Shown piece by piece: positions 19,325 through 29,154 of a stretch of 64,000 nucleotides of DNA; the first letter of the stretch is position 1; every line of letters starts with the position of its first letter. Source of the stretch: Paraburkholderia sp. D15 (GTDB lineage Bacteria > Pseudomonadota > Gammaproteobacteria > Burkholderiales > Burkholderiaceae); NCBI RefSeq assembly GCF_029910215.1, contig NZ_CP110395.1, positions 3,100,001-3,164,000 of the forward strand, given 5' to 3'. The notes beneath the pieces were generated by a model. It was not told the origin of the DNA. It did no database searches and saw nothing but the letters and a program-made list of their open reading frames with translations. Both the position numbers and the translations under genes were made by a program.

Positions 19325-20425
19325 TCAGAACTTGTGACGGATACCCGTGACGGCAATGAACTGCGTGCCGCTACTTGAAGGTCCGGATGCCCCTTCGATC
19401 TGCGCGACCGCGTTGGTGGCGCGCTGATACAGCAGGTCGATATAGACGTCGGTCGATTTCGACAGGAAGTACTGGAGCCCTGCCGTCGTCTGCCAGTAGT
19501 GCCACGAGTCCACCGCCCCATTCGTCGACACGTTGGTGTAGGTCTCGCCGATCGCCGCGTGCACGGTGGGCGAGATGCGATAGCGCAGGCTTGCTTCGGC
19601 ATTCTGGTAAGTCTGGTACTGGCTCGCGGGCGTCAGCTCGAAACGGGTGTTCGTGTACATCAGGCCGACGCTTGCGTTGCCGATGTCGTATAACCCGCCC
19701 GCGCCGTAAATGCGCTGCTTGCTGATGCCCTTCAGGAAGGTGAAATAGTTGTCGGACGGAATCGCGCCGCTCGTGTCGGTGGCGGGGTGATCGAGCATCA
19801 CGTAGGCCGCGCCCAGATGCCACGGACCATTGGCGTAGCTTGCGCCGACGCTGTATGAGCGATTCGTCGCGAAGTTGCCCGGGTTGCCCGACAACGCATA
19901 CAGGGTGTTGATCTGCAGACCGTGGAAGGTCGGCGTCACGTACTTGACCGAATTGTCGGTGCGAAACGTGTTGTTGATATCGTCGACATCGAACGGGTGG
20001 GTGCCGTACTGCACGGTGTCAGTGGCGAGTTGCAGCGGTTCCAGCGAATCTTGCGAGGCGTTGTACTGACGGCCGAACGTCAACGTGCCGTAGCGATCGC
20101 TCGACAAACCGACCCACGCCTGTCGTCCGAAGATACGTCCGTTCGCGCTGGCCGTACCGTTCATCAGATTGAAACCGTTCTCGAGCCGGAATACCGCGCG
20201 GTTGCCGCCGCCGAGATCTTCGCTGCCGAGCAACCCCCAGCGTGAACCCTGTTCGCTGCCGGCCGTCGCCTGATAGTTCGACTTGCCGCCCTGATTACTG
20301 GTGTAGGTGAAACCGCCGTCGGCGATGCCGTACAGCGTCACGCTCGACTGTGCGTGTGCCGCGCCGGCCGACAGGCCGATGCCGCCAATGGCGAGCAGCG
20401 CCGCCGGGAATGTCTGTTTGCGCAT
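19325..20425 (-). CDS. outer-membrane porin, neisserial type
   Basis: This is a 366-residue trimeric general porin of the beta-proteobacterial (Gram-negative porin_4) type. A signal peptide of about 25 residues ends in AHA before QSSVTLYGIADGG, the usual mature start. Alternating beta-strands, GSEDLGGGNRAVFRLENGF (a loop/strand landmark), RQAWVGLSSDRYGTLTFGRQ and a terminal Phe (GIRHKF) needed for BAM insertion are present. It lies 180 nt downstream of the peptide-importer operon on the same strand and could supply outer-membrane entry for its substrate, but it probably has its own promoter. Confidence 0.93.
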   Translation of the reverse strand: MRKQTFPAALLAIGGIGLSAGAAHAQSSVTLYGIADGGFTYTSNQGGKSNYQATAGSEQGSRWGLLGSEDLGGGNRAVFRLENGFNLMNGTASANGRIFGRQAWVGLSSDRYGTLTFGRQYNASQDSLEPLQLATDTVQYGTHPFDVDDINNTFRTDNSVKYVTPTFHGLQINTLYALSGNPGNFATNRSYSVGASYANGPWHLGAAYVMLDHPATDTSGAIPSDNYFTFLKGISKQRIYGAGGLYDIGNASVGLMYTNTRFELTPASQYQTYQNAEASLRYRISPTVHAAIGETYTNVSTNGAVDSWHYWQTTAGLQYFLSKSTDVYIDLLYQRATNAVAQIEGASGPSSSGTQFIAVTGIRHKF

Positions 20426-20605
20426 GGTGCTTTTCCTCTTCGAGTGGGTCTTACTGTTGAAAATCGGCGTGCGGCGTGCGCCCGCGGTCGTGCTGGCTCA
20501 GCGGCCTTTCAGGTATGCGCGGAAACTGCGGGCAAAACGGGGCCCCGGGCGACGCGCTGAACGCGTCACCTCAGTGACCGCAAAAAGGGTGTGGCGGAGG
20601 CGCTG

Positions 20606-22549
20606 CTAGCCGGTGCTGCGGCTGTCTGCCGGGTTCGACTGCATGGCGTCGAGCGACGCCAGCGGGACCAGCGGCAGTACGACGTGCGACGCCTGACCCG
20701 CGCCGAAGTGCACGCGGTTCACCGCGACGCGCGGCGTGCGCGCCAGCGCGGGCGGCTCACCGCTATTCGGGTTGACGTCGAAGTGCGGAAAATTGCTGCT
20801 CGACACATCGAGACGGATGCGATGGCCACGTTTGAACAGATTCGCGGTGGCGAACGGTTCGATTTCGATCGCGTAGACGCGTCCCTCTTCCAGGGCGCGC
20901 GGTTCGGTCCACGATTCATGAAAACGGCAGCGGAAAATGCCGTCGGTCAGATTCATCGCGTAGCCGTGCGGGTAATCCTCGTGCGGCGGGTGGACATCGA
21001 TCAGCTTCGCGGTGAAGTCGGTGTCGGGCGCATCGGATGAAATCCACAGCTTGACGACAATCGGCCCGATGACGGCAAGGTCTTCTTCGAGCGGCGCCGT
21101 CTGGAACACGAGAACATCGGCGCGTGCCGCGAGCGGCATGCCCATGTGCCGGGTACCGAAGAAGCGCGCGTCTTCGCGCTGGTCGAACGCGCCGCCTTCG
21201 AAAACCGGCGCGCCGGAAGTGAGCGCGCCGCCGATCGTCGGCACCGGGTTGGATGGATCGAACGAATACGCAGTCGCGGCGGGCGTCGCGTGCAATGCGT
21301 CGTTCCACGCCGCAAGCGAGCCGTCCTCGGCAAGGTAAAGCGGCGTGTGGCGCGTGCCGGGCAGCGGCCATCGCGGCGAATCGACCCAACGACCGCCGTG
21401 CTCCATGCGGCCCTGTGGATTACGCGCCCCGCTACCGCCGCCCATCACGAAGATACGGGCAACGGCCGCGTCCGCTCCGTTCGACGCGCCGTCCGGCTTC
21501 AGCCAGCGGTCGAACCAGTCGGCCCGGAACGTCAGCCAGTCTTTCGCGATCGGCCCTTCGATCACCGCGTCGGGCCCGAACTCGACGTCGCCGCTGTGCG
21601 ACACGTTGCGATCGCCGTGCAGCCACGGCCCCATGATCAGATACGCCGGGGCGCCAGGCGTGCCGGACAACGCCGCGAAATTGTCGAGCGTGCTGCGCAC
21701 GTAGGCGTCGTACCAGCTCGACATCAGCACGGTCGGCACGCGCCTCATCGTGGCGTAATAGCCCTCGGCGTAGATGCCCGGCTGTTTCCAGTAGTCGTCG
21801 AAGATGTCGTGCGTCCATTGCTCGAACAGATAGCGCTCGTATTCCGGCACCGCCGCCAGCGGCGAGTGACCCGGCCGCCACGGCATCCGCGCGAACCATT
21901 GACGCAGATCGCTGGCATCCAGCGCGTCGGCCACCAGCGGATTCCCGGCGGCCGAAGCGCTGTTCCTGGCCCGGTTAAACGCCCACGTCGCCTGTTTCAG
22001 TTCGAATGCGCCGCCCTGGCGAATGCCGCAGCGATAGCCGTTCGCAAAACCACCGGAGTCCAGCACCATGCACGCGAGTCCCGGCGGATTCAGGCAGGCC
22101 GCCGCGAGCTGCGTATGGGCCGCGTAAGACAGCCCCATCGTGCCGATCTTGCCGTTCGACCAGGACTGTCGCGTGATCCATTCGATCGTGTCGAAACCGT
22201 CCGGCCCCTCTGCGATGTATTTCGTGAACGTGCCCTCGGAGTGGTAGCGCCCGCGGCAGTCCTGCAGCACCACGGCATAGCCGCGAGCGGTGAAATGGCG
22301 GGCCACCTCGGCACGATTCGCGGGCGGCTGGCCGTGATGGATTTCCGAACGCGAGATATCGGATTTTCCGTACGGCGTGCGCTCCAGGATCGTGGGTAGC
22401 GGCGCGTCGATGCCGGCACGGTAACCGGCGGGAAAGTACACGTCGGTCGCGAGCCGCACGCCGTCGCGCATCGGCACCATGACGTCGCAAAACGGGTTGA
22501 GCGGCAAATCGGCGGCAAGCGCCCCGCCGTGGGAAAAAGCGTCGGTCAT
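20606..22549 (-). CDS. CocE/NonD family hydrolase (X-Pro dipeptidyl-peptidase S15 type)
   Basis: This 647-residue serine hydrolase has the S15 alpha/beta domain (MVPMRDGVRLATDVYFPAG) and a C-terminal jelly-roll domain (from about residue 390; PDTDFTAKLIDVHPP). The nucleophile elbow reads MGLSYAAHTQ, where CocE-type enzymes usually have GxSYxG, so the last Gly is Ala. The catalytic Asp is likely in SSWYDAYVRSTLDNF and the His in GPWLHGDRN. No signal peptide is seen, so it should act in the cytoplasm on imported amino-acid esters, amides or peptides. Its start overlaps the stop of the binding-protein gene (ATGA), which ties it to the importer. Confidence 0.88.
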   Translation of the reverse strand: MTDAFSHGGALAADLPLNPFCDVMVPMRDGVRLATDVYFPAGYRAGIDAPLPTILERTPYGKSDISRSEIHHGQPPANRAEVARHFTARGYAVVLQDCRGRYHSEGTFTKYIAEGPDGFDTIEWITRQSWSNGKIGTMGLSYAAHTQLAAACLNPPGLACMVLDSGGFANGYRCGIRQGGAFELKQATWAFNRARNSASAAGNPLVADALDASDLRQWFARMPWRPGHSPLAAVPEYERYLFEQWTHDIFDDYWKQPGIYAEGYYATMRRVPTVLMSSWYDAYVRSTLDNFAALSGTPGAPAYLIMGPWLHGDRNVSHSGDVEFGPDAVIEGPIAKDWLTFRADWFDRWLKPDGASNGADAAVARIFVMGGGSGARNPQGRMEHGGRWVDSPRWPLPGTRHTPLYLAEDGSLAAWNDALHATPAATAYSFDPSNPVPTIGGALTSGAPVFEGGAFDQREDARFFGTRHMGMPLAARADVLVFQTAPLEEDLAVIGPIVVKLWISSDAPDTDFTAKLIDVHPPHEDYPHGYAMNLTDGIFRCRFHESWTEPRALEEGRVYAIEIEPFATANLFKRGHRIRLDVSSSNFPHFDVNPNSGEPPALARTPRVAVNRVHFGAGQASHVVLPLVPLASLDAMQSNPADSRSTG

Positions 22550-24159
22550 GGTTGGGTCTCTATGAAAAGCAGCGACGTGCGTTCGGATTTGTTCGGATGG
22601 AAGATCACGCCGTGGCGAGCCGCCCAGTAGTCCACCGGGAAATAGAGCGGCACGATGCCGTAGTCGCTGAAGCCCGCGTGCGCGGCCTGTTGCAGCAACT
22701 GGTCGCGCCGCGCCGGATCGAAGGTCGTCGCGGCTTCACGCAGCAGCCGGTCGAGCGCCGGATTCGAATAGCGGGTGCGGTTGAACGCGCCCGTGCCGCT
22801 TTCGCGTGAATAGCTTTCGAGCACGTTGGTGAGCGCAATCGCGGAGTCGCTCGTGGTATTGCCGAAACTGAAGACGAACGCACTGTAGCTGCGTCGCGCG
22901 GCTGCGCCCGCGTACACGTTGTACGGCTGAGTGACGACGTCGTTCACGGCGATGCCGCCGCGCGCCAGCATCTGGCCGAGCGCCTGACCCAGATCGCCGT
23001 CGCTCGCAAAGCGGTCGTTGGACGAATGGATCGTCAGCCGGAAACCGTCCGGATAGCCCGCCGCCACCAGCAGCCGTCGCGCGCCGACCGGGTCGTAGCG
23101 CTCCGGCTGGAGCCGTGGGTCGTAACCGCCCATGCCGGGCGGCACGATTTGCCCAGCCGGCAGTCCGGCGCCGTTCAGCAGATGCTGGGTGATCGCGTCG
23201 CGGTCGATCATCTTCGAGATGGCTTCGCGCACGCGCACGTCGCGCAGCGGATTGCGCGCGATCGCCGAACCGTCGGCGGCGGCGACGAACGGCGAGGCGT
23301 CGCGCGACGAATCGAGTGCGAGATAGACGAGTCGTGCGGACGGCCCGGAAAAGAGCGTCACGTTTCGCTCGCGGCGCAGACGGCCGATCGTAACGGGCGG
23401 TACGTTGTCGATCAGATCGACCGAACCCGACAGCAACGCCGACAGCCGCGCGGCATCGTTCGACACGAACCGGATGGTGCAGCTGTCGAAAACGGGCCGC
23501 TTGCCCCAGTAATGTTCGTTACGCACGAGTTCGAGGCGGTCGCCGGGAATCCAGCGCGCGAGACGATAGGGACCGGTGCCGACCGCGACGGCGGGCAGGC
23601 GGTAGTCGTTGCTCGCGTGACCCGCCGTCGCGCGCTGCGAGACGATGTACACGAGCCCGATCTGCTCGACGAACGCGGGCGAAGGCGTCTTCGTCACGAT
23701 GCGCAGCGTCAGCGGGTCGACCACCTCGATCCGGTCGATGTTCGCGACCGCGCCAGAATACGGGGCCGGACTGTTCGGCACGCTGCGCGCGCGGCGCAGC
23801 GAATATGCGACATCGTCGGCGGTCATGGTCGAGCCGTCCGAGAAGTGCACGTTCGGGCGCAGATGGAATTCCCATGTGAGCGGATCGACCGCGTGCCACG
23901 ACACCGCGAGGCCGGGCCGGACCTGCAGGTTGTCATCCTGTTCGATCAGCCGCTCGAACATGTTTTCGGCGGTCTGCATGTTGTTCTGCGTGCGCGAGAA
24001 CAGCGGATCGAGCGACTGCGGCTCGGATGCGAGCGCCATCGTCAGCGAGCGCGCCTGCGCGACGCTTGCCGCGCAGGCAAAGCTCAGGCCACAGGCGAGC
24101 GCGATGGCCGCTTTACGCACGACGCCGGGTCGGCGCATGAATGAAACCGGTGCGCTCAT
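22546..24159 (-). CDS. peptide/oligopeptide ABC transporter substrate-binding protein (SBP family 5)
   Basis: This is a 537-residue periplasmic binding protein with an N-terminal signal (RKAAIALACGLSFACAASVAQA, cleaved about residue 38). Family-5 marks are LASEPQSLDPLFSR, NMFERLIEQDDNLQVRPGLA, WEFHLRPNVHFSDGSTMTADDVAYSLRR and GTGPYRL. It captures di- or oligopeptides or similar ligands. The ATG at 24159 overlaps the ATPase stop by 4 nt; the longer open frame upstream is not used. Having the binding protein after the permeases and ATPases is less common than having it first. Confidence 0.92.
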   Translation of the reverse strand: MSAPVSFMRRPGVVRKAAIALACGLSFACAASVAQARSLTMALASEPQSLDPLFSRTQNNMQTAENMFERLIEQDDNLQVRPGLAVSWHAVDPLTWEFHLRPNVHFSDGSTMTADDVAYSLRRARSVPNSPAPYSGAVANIDRIEVVDPLTLRIVTKTPSPAFVEQIGLVYIVSQRATAGHASNDYRLPAVAVGTGPYRLARWIPGDRLELVRNEHYWGKRPVFDSCTIRFVSNDAARLSALLSGSVDLIDNVPPVTIGRLRRERNVTLFSGPSARLVYLALDSSRDASPFVAAADGSAIARNPLRDVRVREAISKMIDRDAITQHLLNGAGLPAGQIVPPGMGGYDPRLQPERYDPVGARRLLVAAGYPDGFRLTIHSSNDRFASDGDLGQALGQMLARGGIAVNDVVTQPYNVYAGAAARRSYSAFVFSFGNTTSDSAIALTNVLESYSRESGTGAFNRTRYSNPALDRLLREAATTFDPARRDQLLQQAAHAGFSDYGIVPLYFPVDYWAARHGVIFHPNKSERTSLLFIETQP

Positions 24160-25199
24160 CGCCCCTCCACCAGATGACACGCGACCTGATGGGCGGCCGC
24201 ACTCGCGCGCAACAAGGGCCGCTCGGTGCGGCAACGCTGCGTTGCGTGAGGACATCGCGGATGGAAATGACAGCCGTCGGGCGGTGCGAGCGGCGACGGA
24301 ATCTCGCCTTGAATGGATTCGAACTGCCGCTTGCGGTTCGACAGGCGCGGCACGTGGGCAAGCAGCGCGATCGTGTACGGATGCCGCGGATTGGCGAACA
24401 GTTCGACGGTCGGCGCGGTTTCGACGATACGACCGAGATACATGATGGCGACACGATCGCTGATGTGCTCGACAACGCCCAGATCATGGCTGATGAACAG
24501 GTACGTGAGACCGAGATCGCGGCGCAGTTGCATGAAGAGGTTGATGATCTGCGCCTGGATCGACACGTCGAGCGCCGCGATCGATTCGTCGCAGATCAGG
24601 AAATCCGGCTTCACGGCCAGCGCGCGGCCAATGCCGATGCGCTGACGTTGCCCGCCGGAAAATTGATGCGGAAAGCGTTCGCGGAAATCCGGATTCAGGC
24701 CGACACGCTCCATCACGTCGACGACATAGGCGTCCAGATTCCCGCGCTCGACGATGCCGTGCACGAGCGGCGCCTCGCCGATGATGTCGCGTACCTGCTT
24801 GCGCGGATTGAGCGACGACAGCGGATCCTGGAAGATCATCTGGGTCGCGAGCCGGTGGCGCGGCTTATGCTGCCCGGCGCGCGCGCGGTCGGGCCCGCTG
24901 TCCGGCGCCGCCGGCTCGCCGGTCTTCTCTATCGTGCGGATCGTGCCGCTCGACGGCGTCCCGATCCCGGCCAGCATCCGGCCGAGCGTCGATTTCCCGC
25001 AGCCGGATTCGCCGACGAGACCGACCACTTCGCCGCGATGAATCGTCAGGCTGACGTCGTCGACGGCATGGACGATCTGTTCCTTCGCGCGAGCGCCGAG
25101 CCACCCGGCGATCCGCTCGGCGTAATTCAGGCGACGAACGAAGCGGCGCGACACGTGGTCGACTTCGACCAGCGGCGCCATGACATGGGGTGCGTTCAT
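24156..25199 (-). CDS. peptide ABC transporter ATP-binding protein (DppF/OppF type)
   Basis: This is a 347-residue ATPase. Walker A is GESGCGKST (residues about 52-60), the Q-loop is in MIFQDPLSSLNPR, the signature is FSGGQRQRIGIGRAL, Walker B is FLICDESIAALD, and the H-loop is LFISHDLGVV. The C-terminal oligopeptide-transporter extension carries CHFHPRCPHATQRC, whose cysteines can bind an Fe-S cluster in this family. Walker B ends in DES instead of the common DEP, as in some DppF proteins. An insert of about 30 residues (GEPAAPDSGPDRARAG) follows the Walker A helix. Start and stop both overlap neighbours by 4 nt. Confidence 0.92.
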   Translation of the reverse strand: MNAPHVMAPLVEVDHVSRRFVRRLNYAERIAGWLGARAKEQIVHAVDDVSLTIHRGEVVGLVGESGCGKSTLGRMLAGIGTPSSGTIRTIEKTGEPAAPDSGPDRARAGQHKPRHRLATQMIFQDPLSSLNPRKQVRDIIGEAPLVHGIVERGNLDAYVVDVMERVGLNPDFRERFPHQFSGGQRQRIGIGRALAVKPDFLICDESIAALDVSIQAQIINLFMQLRRDLGLTYLFISHDLGVVEHISDRVAIMYLGRIVETAPTVELFANPRHPYTIALLAHVPRLSNRKRQFESIQGEIPSPLAPPDGCHFHPRCPHATQRCRTERPLLRASAAAHQVACHLVEGR

Positions 25200-26173
25200 G
25201 CGGGCGCTCCGGAACGTGGGTGGAAACAACGAAAGCGATGCGTACCCTCGCCGGTAACGGGCGCCTCGGCGCTGCGGCACAACGCCGTGACATGCGCACA
25301 GCGCGGCGCGAACGCGCAGCCCACCGGCAGCTTGAGCGCACTCGGCGCGATGCCCGGAATCTGCCTGAGCGGCTCTCCGCGCCGGGCCTTTTCGGGCAAG
25401 GAGTCGATCAGTCCGATCGTGTACGGGTGGCGCGGCCGTTCCAGAATCTCGTCGACGCTGCCCGTTTCGACAACCCGGCCGGCGTACATCACGCAGATGC
25501 GGTCCGCCAGTCCCGCGACCACGGCGAGGTCGTGACTGACCCACACCATGGCGGTACGCGAGCGCGCGCACAACTTCTGCATTTCCGCGAGGATCTGCGC
25601 CTGGATCGTGACGTCCAGCGCGGTGGTCGGTTCGTCGGCGATGATCAGTTCCGGGTCGTGCAGCAACGCGATCGCAATCGCCACGCGCTGTCGCATGCCG
25701 CCCGACAGTTGATGCGGATACGCGTTCAGCCGTTCGTCCGGCGACGGAATGCCGACCGACGCCAGCGCGTCGCGCGCCCGTTGCCGCGCCGCGTGCTTCG
25801 ATACGCGCGCGTGGGCCTGGACTGCCTCGATCATCTGCGTGTCGATCCGCAGAACCGGGTTCAGCGTCATCATCGGATCCTGAAAGATCATCGCGATACG
25901 ATTGCCGCGCAAGCGGCGCCGCGCTTCGGACGTGAGCGTCGTGAGGTCTTCGCCTTTGAACAGCACGCGGCCGCCGACAATGCGTCCCGGTGCGTCGATC
26001 AGCCCGAGCACGGAGAAACCGGTAATCGATTTGCCGGAACCGGATTCGCCGACGAGGCCCAGGATCTCGCCAGGCGCGACGTCGAAACTCGCGTCATCGA
26101 CGGCTTTCGCGACGCCGGCGCCGGTAAAGAAATACGTGCGCAAATTCTGCACGGACAGGGTAAGCATGGACAT
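25196..26173 (-). CDS. peptide ABC transporter ATP-binding protein (DppD/OppD type)
   Basis: This is the 325-residue partner ATPase. It has Walker [10 protein letters not shown] (Ile where Thr/Ser usually ends the motif), [12 protein letters not shown], signature [15 protein letters not shown], Walker [16 protein letters not shown]-loop WVSHDLAVV, and the C-terminal [15 protein letters not shown] cysteine motif. The start is taken at 26173 ([12 protein letters not shown]); a second in-frame ATG lies 6 nt later. It sits 8 nt after the permease gene and its stop overlaps the next ATPase. Confidence 0.92.
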   Translation of the reverse strand: MSMLTLSVQNLRTYFFTGAGVAKAVDDASFDVAPGEILGLVGESGSGKSITGFSVLGLIDAPGRIVGGRVLFKGEDLTTLTSEARRRLRGNRIAMIFQDPMMTLNPVLRIDTQMIEAVQAHARVSKHAARQRARDALASVGIPSPDERLNAYPHQLSGGMRQRVAIAIALLHDPELIIADEPTTALDVTIQAQILAEMQKLCARSRTAMVWVSHDLAVVAGLADRICVMYAGRVVETGSVDEILERPRHPYTIGLIDSLPEKARRGEPLRQIPGIAPSALKLPVGCAFAPRCAHVTALCRSAEAPVTGEGTHRFRCFHPRSGAPA

Positions 26174-26181
26174 GCGCGATC

Positions 26182-27093
26182 CTATTTCCGTAGACGCGGA
26201 TTCAATGCTTCGCGCAGACTGTCGCCGACGATATTCATGCTGAACACCAGCACGAGCAGCAACAGGCCGGGAAAAACACTGATCCAGTAGAAGCCCGCGA
26301 TCAGTTGCTGATAGCCGTTTGCGATCAGCAGACCCAGCGACGGCTGCGTGACGGGCAAGCCGATGCCGAGAAAGCTCAGGGTGGCTTCGGCCGAAATGGC
26401 GGCGGCGATCTGAACGAGCGCAATGACGATGACGGGCGGCAGGCAGTTCGGCAGCAACTGGCTGAACAACGCCCGCCGGTGGCTCAAGCCGAGGCAAAAC
26501 GCGGCCTCCATATATTCCTTGCGACGCTCGACCGCGGCGACCGCCCGCACCGTGCGCGCGAAGTACGCCCACTGCACGACCACCAGCGCCAGGATCACTT
26601 TGTCGACGCCCTGCCCGAGAATGGCGAGCATCATGAGCGCGACGAGAATCGTGGGGAAGCCGAGAATCAGATCGACGGCGCGCATCACCAGCGTGTCGAC
26701 GTAACCGCCGAAGTACGCGGCCACCAGGCCGAGCGTCGTGCCGAGCGACATCGCGAAGACGCCGCTCAGCACGCCCACGCCAAGACTGATGCGTAGTCCG
26801 TACATCATCGCGGCGAACATGTCACGCCCGAGCGCATCGCTGCCCAGCAGATACAGATGACCGCTTACGCCACGCGCGCCGGGCGGGAGACGGCCGTCCA
26901 CGATATTGAGCGCGGCGAGATCATAGGGATTCTGCGGGGCGATCCACGGCGCGAGCAGCGCGATCGCGACGAGCACGAGACAGATGGAGGTCGCCGCGGC
27001 GACGGCCGGATGGCCAAACAGGCTGCGCAGCACGATACCCAAAGTGGTATCGCGGTCAGGCCGCCATGCAAGCATCGTGGCGCTATGTCTCAT
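26182..27093 (-). CDS. peptide ABC transporter permease (DppC/OppC type)
   Basis: This is a 303-residue inner-membrane permease with about six transmembrane helices. The N-terminal OppC-type segment ([32 protein letters not shown] in two parts) precedes [22 protein letters not shown]. The EAA loop that contacts the ATPase is [21 protein letters not shown]. The start at 27093 overlaps the stop of the first permease by 4 nt. Confidence 0.92.
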   Translation of the reverse strand: MRHSATMLAWRPDRDTTLGIVLRSLFGHPAVAAATSICLVLVAIALLAPWIAPQNPYDLAALNIVDGRLPPGARGVSGHLYLLGSDALGRDMFAAMMYGLRISLGVGVLSGVFAMSLGTTLGLVAAYFGGYVDTLVMRAVDLILGFPTILVALMMLAILGQGVDKVILALVVVQWAYFARTVRAVAAVERRKEYMEAAFCLGLSHRRALFSQLLPNCLPPVIVIALVQIAAAISAEATLSFLGIGLPVTQPSLGLLIANGYQQLIAGFYWISVFPGLLLLVLVFSMNIVGDSLREALNPRLRK

Positions 27094-28061
27094 ACCGCCT
27101 CCAGTCGCACGCGCGGATCGAGCAGCGAATAGACGATGTCCACCAGCAGGTTGAGCAGCGTGAACATCGCGACCACGATCAGCAGATACGCAACGATGAC
27201 CGGACGGTCGAGCTTCGTGATGCTGTCGATGATCAACTTGCCGACGCCAGGCCACGCGAAGATCGTCTCGGTCACGGTGGCGAAAGCGATCAGCGAGCCG
27301 AATTCCATTCCGACCACCGTGACGATGGGAATCAGAATGTTTTTCAGCACATGCACGAAGATCACGCGCCGCTCGCGCAGGCCCTTGGCGCGCGCGAACT
27401 TCACATAGTCGAGCGGTAGCGTTTCGCGCACGCCGGCGCGCGTGAGGCGCGTGACGAGCGACATCTTGAAGAGCGACAGGTTCAGCGCGGGCAGCAACAG
27501 ATGCCGCAGGCCGTCCCACGTCGCGAGGCTGGTATGGATGCCGAACAGAACACCGGCTTGACCGCGGCCGGCCGACGGCAGCCAGCCCAGCGTGACCGAA
27601 AAGATCAGCACGAGCATGATGCCCTGCCAGAAGTTCGGCAGGCTGAAGCCGAGAATCGAGCCCGTCATCACCGTGCGGTCGAGCACCGAACCCGCCTTCA
27701 GGCCGGCGATCAGTCCAAGCGGCAGACCGACCAGCAGCGCCAGCAGCAGGGCCACGCACGCCAGTTCCAGCGTTGCCGGCAGGCGTTCGAGAATCAGTTG
27801 GATCGACGGCTGGTTGAACACGAACGAACGACCGAGATCACCGTGCAGCGCTCGTCCGATGAAATGCAGATACTGTTGCCAAAGCGGCTGGTCGAGGCCG
27901 AGCGATTGCACGGCCTGGGCCATTTCGGCTGGCGTGGCGTCGGCCGGGACGAGAATCGCGATCGGATCGCCGATGGCGAACACGCCGCAGAACACGAGCA
28001 CCGACGTGAGCAGCAATACGCCGATGCTCTGGATGAGCCGCCGGATGATGAAGGCGATCAT
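27090..28061 (-). CDS. peptide ABC transporter permease (DppB/OppB type)
   Basis: This is a 323-residue permease and the first gene of the importer operon. It has the typical start IAFIIRRLIQSIGVLLL, the periplasmic region with QSLGLDQPLWQQYLHFIGRAL, and the EAA-like loop FARAKGLRERRVIFVHVLKN. It is divergent from the LysR gene across 141 nt that hold a LysR-type palindrome. Confidence 0.92.
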   Translation of the reverse strand: MIAFIIRRLIQSIGVLLLTSVLVFCGVFAIGDPIAILVPADATPAEMAQAVQSLGLDQPLWQQYLHFIGRALHGDLGRSFVFNQPSIQLILERLPATLELACVALLLALLVGLPLGLIAGLKAGSVLDRTVMTGSILGFSLPNFWQGIMLVLIFSVTLGWLPSAGRGQAGVLFGIHTSLATWDGLRHLLLPALNLSLFKMSLVTRLTRAGVRETLPLDYVKFARAKGLRERRVIFVHVLKNILIPIVTVVGMEFGSLIAFATVTETIFAWPGVGKLIIDSITKLDRPVIVAYLLIVVAMFTLLNLLVDIVYSLLDPRVRLEAV

Positions 28062-28166
28062 TGCGTGTGAAACCTCAAATGATGAAAATGCGGGGGGCAC
28101 CGCGCAGGCGGCACCGGACTCATGCAACGCCCCGATCATTCGACGGCAATAAACTGTCCGCAACCT

Positions 28167-28183
28167 TATGTCGAATCCACATA
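28167..28183. promoter_or_regulatory. LysR-type operator in the importer/LysR divergent region
   Basis: TATGT (28167-28171) and ACATA (28179-28183) form a perfect inverted repeat with a 7-bp spacer, containing the T-N11-A core that LysR-type regulators bind. It is 20 nt upstream of the LysR start and about 105 nt upstream of the first permease gene, the usual place for an autoregulatory and activation site. Confidence 0.65.
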
Positions 28184-28202
28184 CTCCTATGCGGAACGTG
28201 AA

Positions 28203-29132
28203 ATGAACCTCAAGCAACTCGAAGCTTTCGTGGCGATTTCCGCGCTGCATACGACGACGGCTGCCGCACAGCGGCTGGGTTGTTCGCAATCGGCGGTCAG
28301 TCGTCTTCTGAGCCAGCTGGAGGAGGATCTCGGCCTGAACCTGTTCGTGCGCGAACAGGGACGCCTCACGCCGACGCGTGAAGGCGACGCGCTCGTGCAG
28401 GAGGTGGAAACGATCGTCGAAGCGGCGCGTTGCCTGGAGCGGCATGCGCAGCAATTGCGGCTGGCCGGCACCCAGCGCAAACTCGTGCGCATCATGGTGC
28501 CGAATACGTTTGCCCAGTTTTTGCTGCCCGCGGTCATGCAGCATTTCTATACAACGCACCGCGACGCGGTATTGGAAGTGTTTTCGGGGACCTACGACGC
28601 ATCAGAGCGCGCCCTGCTGAGCCGCGAGGTCGATCTCGCGTTCGTGCGACTACCGACGCGCCTGTCCGGCTTTTCGGTGAAGTGGCGTTTCCAGAGCGAA
28701 TCGGTTTGCGTGATACCGCGCTCGCATCCGCTCGCCGGGAACGCGACGGTCTCTCCACGCGACCTGGACGGCGTGCCGCTCGTGTTGCTATGGCGTCAGA
28801 GCGCACTTCGTCACGACGTGGACTCAGCGTTCCGCAGCGCGCGGGTGACGCCCAATGTGGTCGCGGAAGTGCATTCGGTGAGCGTGGCGTGCGCAATGGC
28901 GGCACGTGGGGTTGGCGCGGCGATCGTCAACCGCTTGATCGCACAATGCTGCGAGACCGAACAATTCGTGATGAGGCCGTTCGTGCCGACGATCAGCTTC
29001 GAGACCGGGATCGCATCGCTCGAGTCCGATGCGCTCCGCGCAACATGCGATGCATTTGCCGCGTGCCTCGCCGATGCGCTGGAAAATCTTCGCATCCAGC
29101 GCGATGCTATCCAGCATGTCGCCCGGACATAA
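28203..29132 (+). CDS. LysR-family transcriptional regulator of the peptide importer
   Basis: This is a 309-residue LysR-type regulator. The winged HTH is at residues 1-60 (MNLKQLEAFVAISALHTTTAAAQRLGCSQSAVSRLLSQLEEDLG in overlapping short motifs), and the effector-binding domain is at about residues 90-300 with the LRL...RKLVRIMVPNT entry strand. The longer open frame from 28122 includes promoter DNA and is rejected. Divergence from the importer operon and the palindrome between them suggest it controls that operon; the inducer is unknown. Confidence 0.9.
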   Translation: MNLKQLEAFVAISALHTTTAAAQRLGCSQSAVSRLLSQLEEDLGLNLFVREQGRLTPTREGDALVQEVETIVEAARCLERHAQQLRLAGTQRKLVRIMVPNTFAQFLLPAVMQHFYTTHRDAVLEVFSGTYDASERALLSREVDLAFVRLPTRLSGFSVKWRFQSESVCVIPRSHPLAGNATVSPRDLDGVPLVLLWRQSALRHDVDSAFRSARVTPNVVAEVHSVSVACAMAARGVGAAIVNRLIAQCCETEQFVMRPFVPTISFETGIASLESDALRATCDAFAACLADALENLRIQRDAIQHVART

Positions 29133-29154
29133 CCGCCCGCAGGAGAACGTGACC

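Noticed and set aside
24160..24255. Longer N-terminus for the peptide-binding protein
   Set aside because: It would bury the signal peptide behind 32 residues and overlap the ATPase gene; the ATG at 24159 gives the usual 4-nt overlap.
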